Source of the DNA: Actinomycetota bacterium
Lineage (GTDB): Bacteria > Actinomycetota > Actinomycetes > Acidothermales > Acidothermaceae
DNA: 8,245 bases
Assembly: GCA_003134755.1 (NCBI GenBank)
Contig: PLCK01000235.1
Location: 7,449-15,693 of the forward strand
Reading direction: 5' to 3'
The translations under genes and the position numbers were made by a program. Position 1 is the stretch's first letter. The number at the start of each line of letters is the position of its first letter. Under the pieces are notes generated by a model that saw nothing but the letters and a program-made list of their open reading frames with translations, made no database searches and was not told the DNA's origin. Positions 5,511-8,245 of this stretch are shown here, in pieces.

Positions 5511-6956
5511 CTAGGGCGTCGGACTGGGGGTCGGCGTCACATAAGCCGAGGACGATGCCGGCTCGGACGCCGAAACCGACGGTGAAACGGACGTCGACGG
5601 CGACGGCGACTTCGACGGGCTCGGGCTCTTCGATGGCGACGCATAGGCCGGCTTCTTGGTGGCGGCCGAGCTGTACGTCGGCGGTTGGGCGGGAAAGGAG
5701 CTCGACGTCGCGGTGCCGAAGATCGCGCTGCCGGCCAGCCAGTTTTCCCAGTCCATGTTCCAGTCGGTCCAGCCGTTGCCCGAGACCAGCGGACGACCGG
5801 TGTTCATCACGATCACGATGTCACCGCGACGCGATAGGTCGTAGAACCAGGTGGCGTCCGCCGGACTGGCGTTGACACAGCCGTGACTCACGTTCGCGTG
5901 ACCCTGGGAGCTCGTCGACCATGGAGCAGAGTGCACGAACTCGCCGGACCACGAGATGCGGACGTCCCAGTCGACTTTTTCGTAGTAATAGTCGGGATTT
6001 CCCTTGGGAATGCCGACCGTCGCGGAGTCCATGATGATGCTCGGCGTCTTCTCGAGAACGACGTGCACGCCTGAGGTCGTGGGGTACTTGTCACGCCCGG
6101 TGCTCACCGGCATGGTGCGTACCACGTGGCCATTGACCGCGACGGTCATCTCGTGCGACCTCGCGTCGACCCTCGCGACATGTGAGTCGCCGACCGAGAA
6201 GTTGAGGGTGCGATTCTCGGCACCCCATACGCCTTTGCCCGCGTTGACGCCCTTCAAGTCCGCGTGCACGGTGATCTGCTCGCCCGCTGGCCAGTACATC
6301 TCCGGCCGGTAGTGCACTTCCTTACTGCCGTACCAGTGCCATGCTCCAAGAACCTGGTCGGAGGTATCGACAGACAGCGCCCTCTCGACCGCCGCTTTGT
6401 CGGTGACCGCGGTGGTGAAGTAAACAACGATCGGCATGCCGACGCCGACGACCTCGCCCTCGAGCGGAGCGATCTTCATACCCAGGACCTTCGCGGGTGC
6501 GGCTGTCGTGAACGCCGTCGACTTCGTCGTCGGCCGCCCGTTCGCATCGAGCGCGGTGGCCGTGACGAGGTAGTGCGTGTCGGGGATGAGCGTGTCGGTG
6601 CTCGACCACGTCGTCGCACCGGCGTCGAGCGCGCCCACGACGGCGCCGCCGTCGGCATCGGTCACGACGACCGTGCCCAGGGTGCCATTGGCGACCGTCA
6701 CCTTCACCGAGGAGTCGAGAGCGACCGCGCTGGCATTGTCGGCCGGCACGATGGTCAGGTCGGGAGCGGGGACAACTTTCGCGGTCGCGGTCGCACTCGC
6801 GACGACATCGACCGACTTGGACGACGCGACGCTGGCCGACCCCTTCTCACATGCCGCAAGTCCGCACAGAGCCAGGACGCCGAACAGGAGCGCCATCACG
6901 GCCTTCGGGCCGCCCCACCTGCGCGGGCCACGATCGGGCCCGCCCCGCCTCGACAA
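5511..6956 (-). CDS. Lipoprotein L,D-transpeptidase (LdtMt2-like, YkuD domain)
   Basis: A 481-residue secreted lipoprotein predicted to form 3-3 (meso-DAP to meso-DAP) cross-links in peptidoglycan on the outer face of the membrane. An Arg-rich n-region and a hydrophobic core (about 19-35) lead to the lipobox LAAC with lipidated C36. A Ser/Ala/Thr-rich linker follows. Two Ig-like domains (about 64-151 and 155-254) precede the YkuD catalytic domain (about 256-388), as in mycobacterial LdtMt2. The active site is H342, then SHGCVN with H358 and catalytic C360. The 18-residue spacing from H342 to C360 equals that of H336 and C354 in LdtMt2. The C-terminal subdomain NGWTDWNMDWENWLAG (394-409) is also conserved. 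The start is a TTG chosen because AGGAGG lies 5 bases upstream. An in-frame GTG-ATG pair at residues 20-21 would remove the positively charged n-region. Residues about 416-481 form an unusual Ser/Pro-rich tail. Confidence 0.94.
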   Translation of the reverse strand: MSRRGGPDRGPRRWGGPKAVMALLFGVLALCGLAACEKGSASVASSKSVDVVASATATAKVVPAPDLTIVPADNASAVALDSSVKVTVANGTLGTVVVTDADGGAVVGALDAGATTWSSTDTLIPDTHYLVTATALDANGRPTTKSTAFTTAAPAKVLGMKIAPLEGEVVGVGMPIVVYFTTAVTDKAAVERALSVDTSDQVLGAWHWYGSKEVHYRPEMYWPAGEQITVHADLKGVNAGKGVWGAENRTLNFSVGDSHVARVDARSHEMTVAVNGHVVRTMPVSTGRDKYPTTSGVHVVLEKTPSIIMDSATVGIPKGNPDYYYEKVDWDVRISWSGEFVHSAPWSTSSQGHANVSHGCVNASPADATWFYDLSRRGDIVIVMNTGRPLVSGNGWTDWNMDWENWLAGSAIFGTATSSSFPAQPPTYSSAATKKPAYASPSKSPSPSKSPSPSTSVSPSVSASEPASSSAYVTPTPSPTP

Positions 6957-6961
6957 CTGTG

Positions 6962-6967
6962 CCTCCT
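6962..6967 (-). promoter_or_regulatory. Ribosome binding site (AGGAGG) that fixes the TTG start of the L,D-transpeptidase gene
   Basis: On the - strand a perfect AGGAGG lies 5 bases before TTG at 6956. The in-frame GTG at residue 20 has only weak purines before it. This makes TTG the best start and keeps the basic n-region of the lipoprotein signal peptide. Confidence 0.75.
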
Positions 6968-7042
6968 GCGCCGGCGGACCGGCGTCCCGAACCTAGCTGC
7001 CCGGCGCACGCCGATGCAGTACGAACTCCCAGTTTGAGCTAC

Positions 7043-7062
7043 CTACCCGGATCAACGGGTAG
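7043..7062. repeat. Inverted repeat CTACCCG-N6-CGGGTAG, operator or terminator-like
   Basis: CTACCCG (7043-7049) and CGGGTAG (7056-7062) are exact reverse complements around GATCAA. On the + strand the right arm is followed by TTTTAA, so it resembles a small intrinsic terminator, yet no + strand gene lies just upstream. It sits 87 bp before the transpeptidase start, so an operator for that gene is an alternative. The symmetry is seen directly; the role is inferred. Confidence 0.45.
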
Positions 7063-7160
7063 TTTTAACGCCTTTGGTGCCTAAATCTCCCTCTGTCAAT
7101 CTGTCAGCCGGATCCTCGCAGACCCACTGCCAGACCTTTCGGCATCGCTCCCCTGCCCCT

Positions 7161-7280
7161 GTACTTTCCGGCAGCCTCCCAGAATCGCCCGCGTACTGTC
7201 CGGCGGCCTCCCAGAATCGCCCGCATATGTCCGGCGGCCTCCCAGAATCGCCCGCGTACATTCCGGTCTCCCAGAATGAC
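7161..7280 (+). repeat. Tandem repeat, period 31-32 bp, three full units plus a degenerate fourth
   Basis: The units are 7161-7192 (32 bp), 7193-7224 (32 bp), 7225-7255 (31 bp) and a shortened, diverged fourth at 7256-7280. The 18-bp core CCTCCCAGAATCGCCCGC is identical in the first three. The intervening 13-14 bases vary (GTACTTTCCGGCAG, GTACTGTCCGGCGG, ATATGTCCGGCGG). The fourth keeps CTCCCAGAATG but loses the bases between CCGG and the core. Periods of 32, 32 and 31 are not multiples of three, which argues against a coding repeat. It lies 136 bp before the glgX ATG. I do not recognise the family. Confidence 0.88.
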
Positions 7281-7372
7281 GCCTTGCCTGCCAACTTCGT
7301 TCACCCACGCCGTCGACTTTCTGCGTGGCGGATTCGCAACGTCGGTTCAGGGCAGGGTCAGCTGCGCGCCCC

Positions 7373-7381
7373 TGGGATACT
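7373..7381 (+). promoter_or_regulatory. Putative extended -10 promoter of glgX (TGG-GATACT)
   Basis: GATACT (7376-7381) is preceded by TGG, giving a TGn extended -10 element. Such an element could work without the -35 hexamer that I cannot find. Transcription would start about 7388-7389. This yields either a leaderless mRNA beginning at the in-frame GTG (7389) or a 27-base leader before the ATG at 7416. Confidence 0.4.
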
Positions 7382-7415
7382 CGCGGGCGTGACACCAGAG
7401 CTACGACGGGACGAC

Positions 7416-8245
7416 ATGACCGAGACCAAGATCGAAGTCTGGCCAGGCACGCCCTACCCACTCGGCGCCACGTACGACGGCGCCGGCACCAACTTCGCGG
7501 TGTTCTCCGAGGTTGCCGACTCAGTCGAGCTCGCCCTATTCGACGACGACGGCATCGAGACTCGGGTCACGCTTCCCGAGTACGACGCCTTCGTCTGGCA
7601 CGGCTACCTCCCGGGCGTGAGCCCCGGACAGCGCTACGGCTTCCGCGTGCATGGTCCGTACGAGCCGGCGGCCGGCAACCGGTGCAACCCGAACAAGCTC
7701 CTGCTCGACCCGTACGCGAAGGCCATCGAGGGCCAGGTCGACTGGGACGAATCCCTTTACGGGTACCCGTTCGGATCACCCGGCGATCGCAACGACGCCG
7801 ACTCGGCGCCGCACGCGATGAAGTCCGTGGTGATCAACCCCTATTTCGACTGGCGCACCGACCACGCCCTGCGGATCCCCTACCACGAGTCGCTGATCTA
7901 TGAGGCTCACGTCAAGGGCATGACGATCGAACACCCCGACATTCCCGAGAACATCCGAGGCACCTACGCCGGCCTCGCCCACCCGGTCATGGTCGACTAC
8001 CTCACGAAGCTGGGCGTGACCGCCGTCGAGCTCATGCCGGTCCATCAATTCGTCACCGACAGCGCCCTGCACGAGAAGGGCCTGGAGAACTACTGGGGCT
8101 ACAACACGATCGGGTTCTTCGCGCCGCACAACCGGTACTCGGCGTCGGGTGACCGCGGCGAGCAGGTGCAGGAGTTCAAGGCGCTGGTGCGTTCACTGCA
8201 CGAGGCCGGCATCGAAGTGATTCTCGACGTCGTCTACAACCACAC
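7416..8245 (+). CDS. glgX: Glycogen debranching enzyme GlgX (isoamylase-type, 3' end outside window)
   Basis: The first 276 codons of a GlgX/TreX-type glycogen debranching enzyme, which hydrolyses alpha-1,6 branch points in glycogen. The opening VWPGTPYPLGATYDGAGTNF (8-27) and RYGFRVHGPYEP (73-84) mark the N-terminal CBM48 domain (about 10-110). The GH13 catalytic barrel begins near residue 155 (HESLIYEAHVKGMT, 157-170). It continues through VELMPVHQF and YWGYNTIGFFAPHNRY, and the window ends in conserved region I, DVVYNH (271-276). Family members run to about 700 residues, so well over half is missing. An in-frame GTG at 7389 would add nine residues. It lines up with a possible leaderless transcript, whereas the ATG has only a weak GGGA before it. 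The start is therefore open between these two. Confidence 0.93.
   Translation, partial: MTETKIEVWPGTPYPLGATYDGAGTNFAVFSEVADSVELALFDDDGIETRVTLPEYDAFVWHGYLPGVSPGQRYGFRVHGPYEPAAGNRCNPNKLLLDPYAKAIEGQVDWDESLYGYPFGSPGDRNDADSAPHAMKSVVINPYFDWRTDHALRIPYHESLIYEAHVKGMTIEHPDIPENIRGTYAGLAHPVMVDYLTKLGVTAVELMPVHQFVTDSALHEKGLENYWGYNTIGFFAPHNRYSASGDRGEQVQEFKALVRSLHEAGIEVILDVVYNH

Larger units (their letters stand above)
6957..7415. other. Gene-free divergent intergenic region between the L,D-transpeptidase gene and glgX
   Basis: This 459-bp stretch holds no convincing gene on either strand. The open frames across it are shadows whose translations follow the tandem repeat. It contains, in order, the transpeptidase ribosome binding site (6962-6967), an inverted repeat (7043-7062), a TTGACA on the - strand at 7094-7099 with no good -10 at proper spacing, the 31-32-bp tandem repeat (7161-7280), and the putative glgX promoter (7373-7381). 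Bases 7281-7372 show nothing I can name. Confidence 0.75.

Noticed and set aside
7094..7099. TTGACA as -35 of the transpeptidase promoter
   Set aside because: The hexamer is perfect on the - strand, but no TAnnnT-like -10 lies 16-18 bases downstream, so I do not call a promoter.
7161..7280. CRISPR array
   Set aside because: The repeat core is 18 bp with related 13-14-bp linkers rather than unique spacers of about 30 bp, and no cas gene is present.
7052..7461. - strand open frames across the tandem repeat with repeating Gly/Arg/Trp peptides
   Set aside because: The repeated peptides only mirror the DNA repeat, and its period of 31-32 bp shifts frame at each unit, so no single repeated protein is maintained.

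Overview
The window looks like chromosomal DNA from a high-GC actinomycete. The supports are strong GC bias at third codon positions, an exact actinobacterial-type LexA box, an LdtMt2-like lipoprotein L,D-transpeptidase, a GlgX of mycobacterial/actinobacterial type, and a Gly-Cys-Val tRNA cluster. The genus cannot be fixed from the sequence. I see no insertion sequence, phage gene, integrase or CRISPR array.

Layout. Bases 1-283 hold a tRNA cluster on the + strand: the 3' end of a probable tRNA-Gly cut by the window edge, a complete tRNA-Cys(GCA) and a complete tRNA-Val(GAC). A strong hairpin (441-474) separates the cluster from dinB, a Y-family DNA polymerase on the - strand (510-1763). A perfect SOS box lies 15 bases before the dinB ATG. 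A 293-bp divergent intergenic region with an 11-bp direct repeat follows. Next comes a two-gene + strand operon with a 4-bp ATGA overlap: a ten-helix membrane GGDEF-EAL protein (2057-4435) and a CelD/BcsL-type GNAT acyltransferase (4432-5493). Only 17 bp separates this from a convergent lipoprotein L,D-transpeptidase on the - strand (5511-6956). A 459-bp gene-free region with a 31-32-bp tandem repeat leads to the 5' part of glgX (7416 to the window end).

How the genes relate. dinB is an SOS-type DNA-damage tolerance gene, probably transcribed as a leaderless mRNA under LexA. The GGDEF-EAL/GNAT pair is translationally coupled. It may link cyclic-di-GMP turnover at the membrane to acylation of a cell-surface or polysaccharide substrate, but that role is inferred. 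The L,D-transpeptidase acts on peptidoglycan outside the membrane and glgX on glycogen. Nothing ties either of these to the operon beyond adjacency.

The least explained items are the tandem repeat upstream of glgX, the coupled c-di-GMP/acyltransferase pair, the long Ser/Pro tail placed after the transpeptidase catalytic domain, and the overlapping hairpins after dinB. I found no clear multi-gene novel system.
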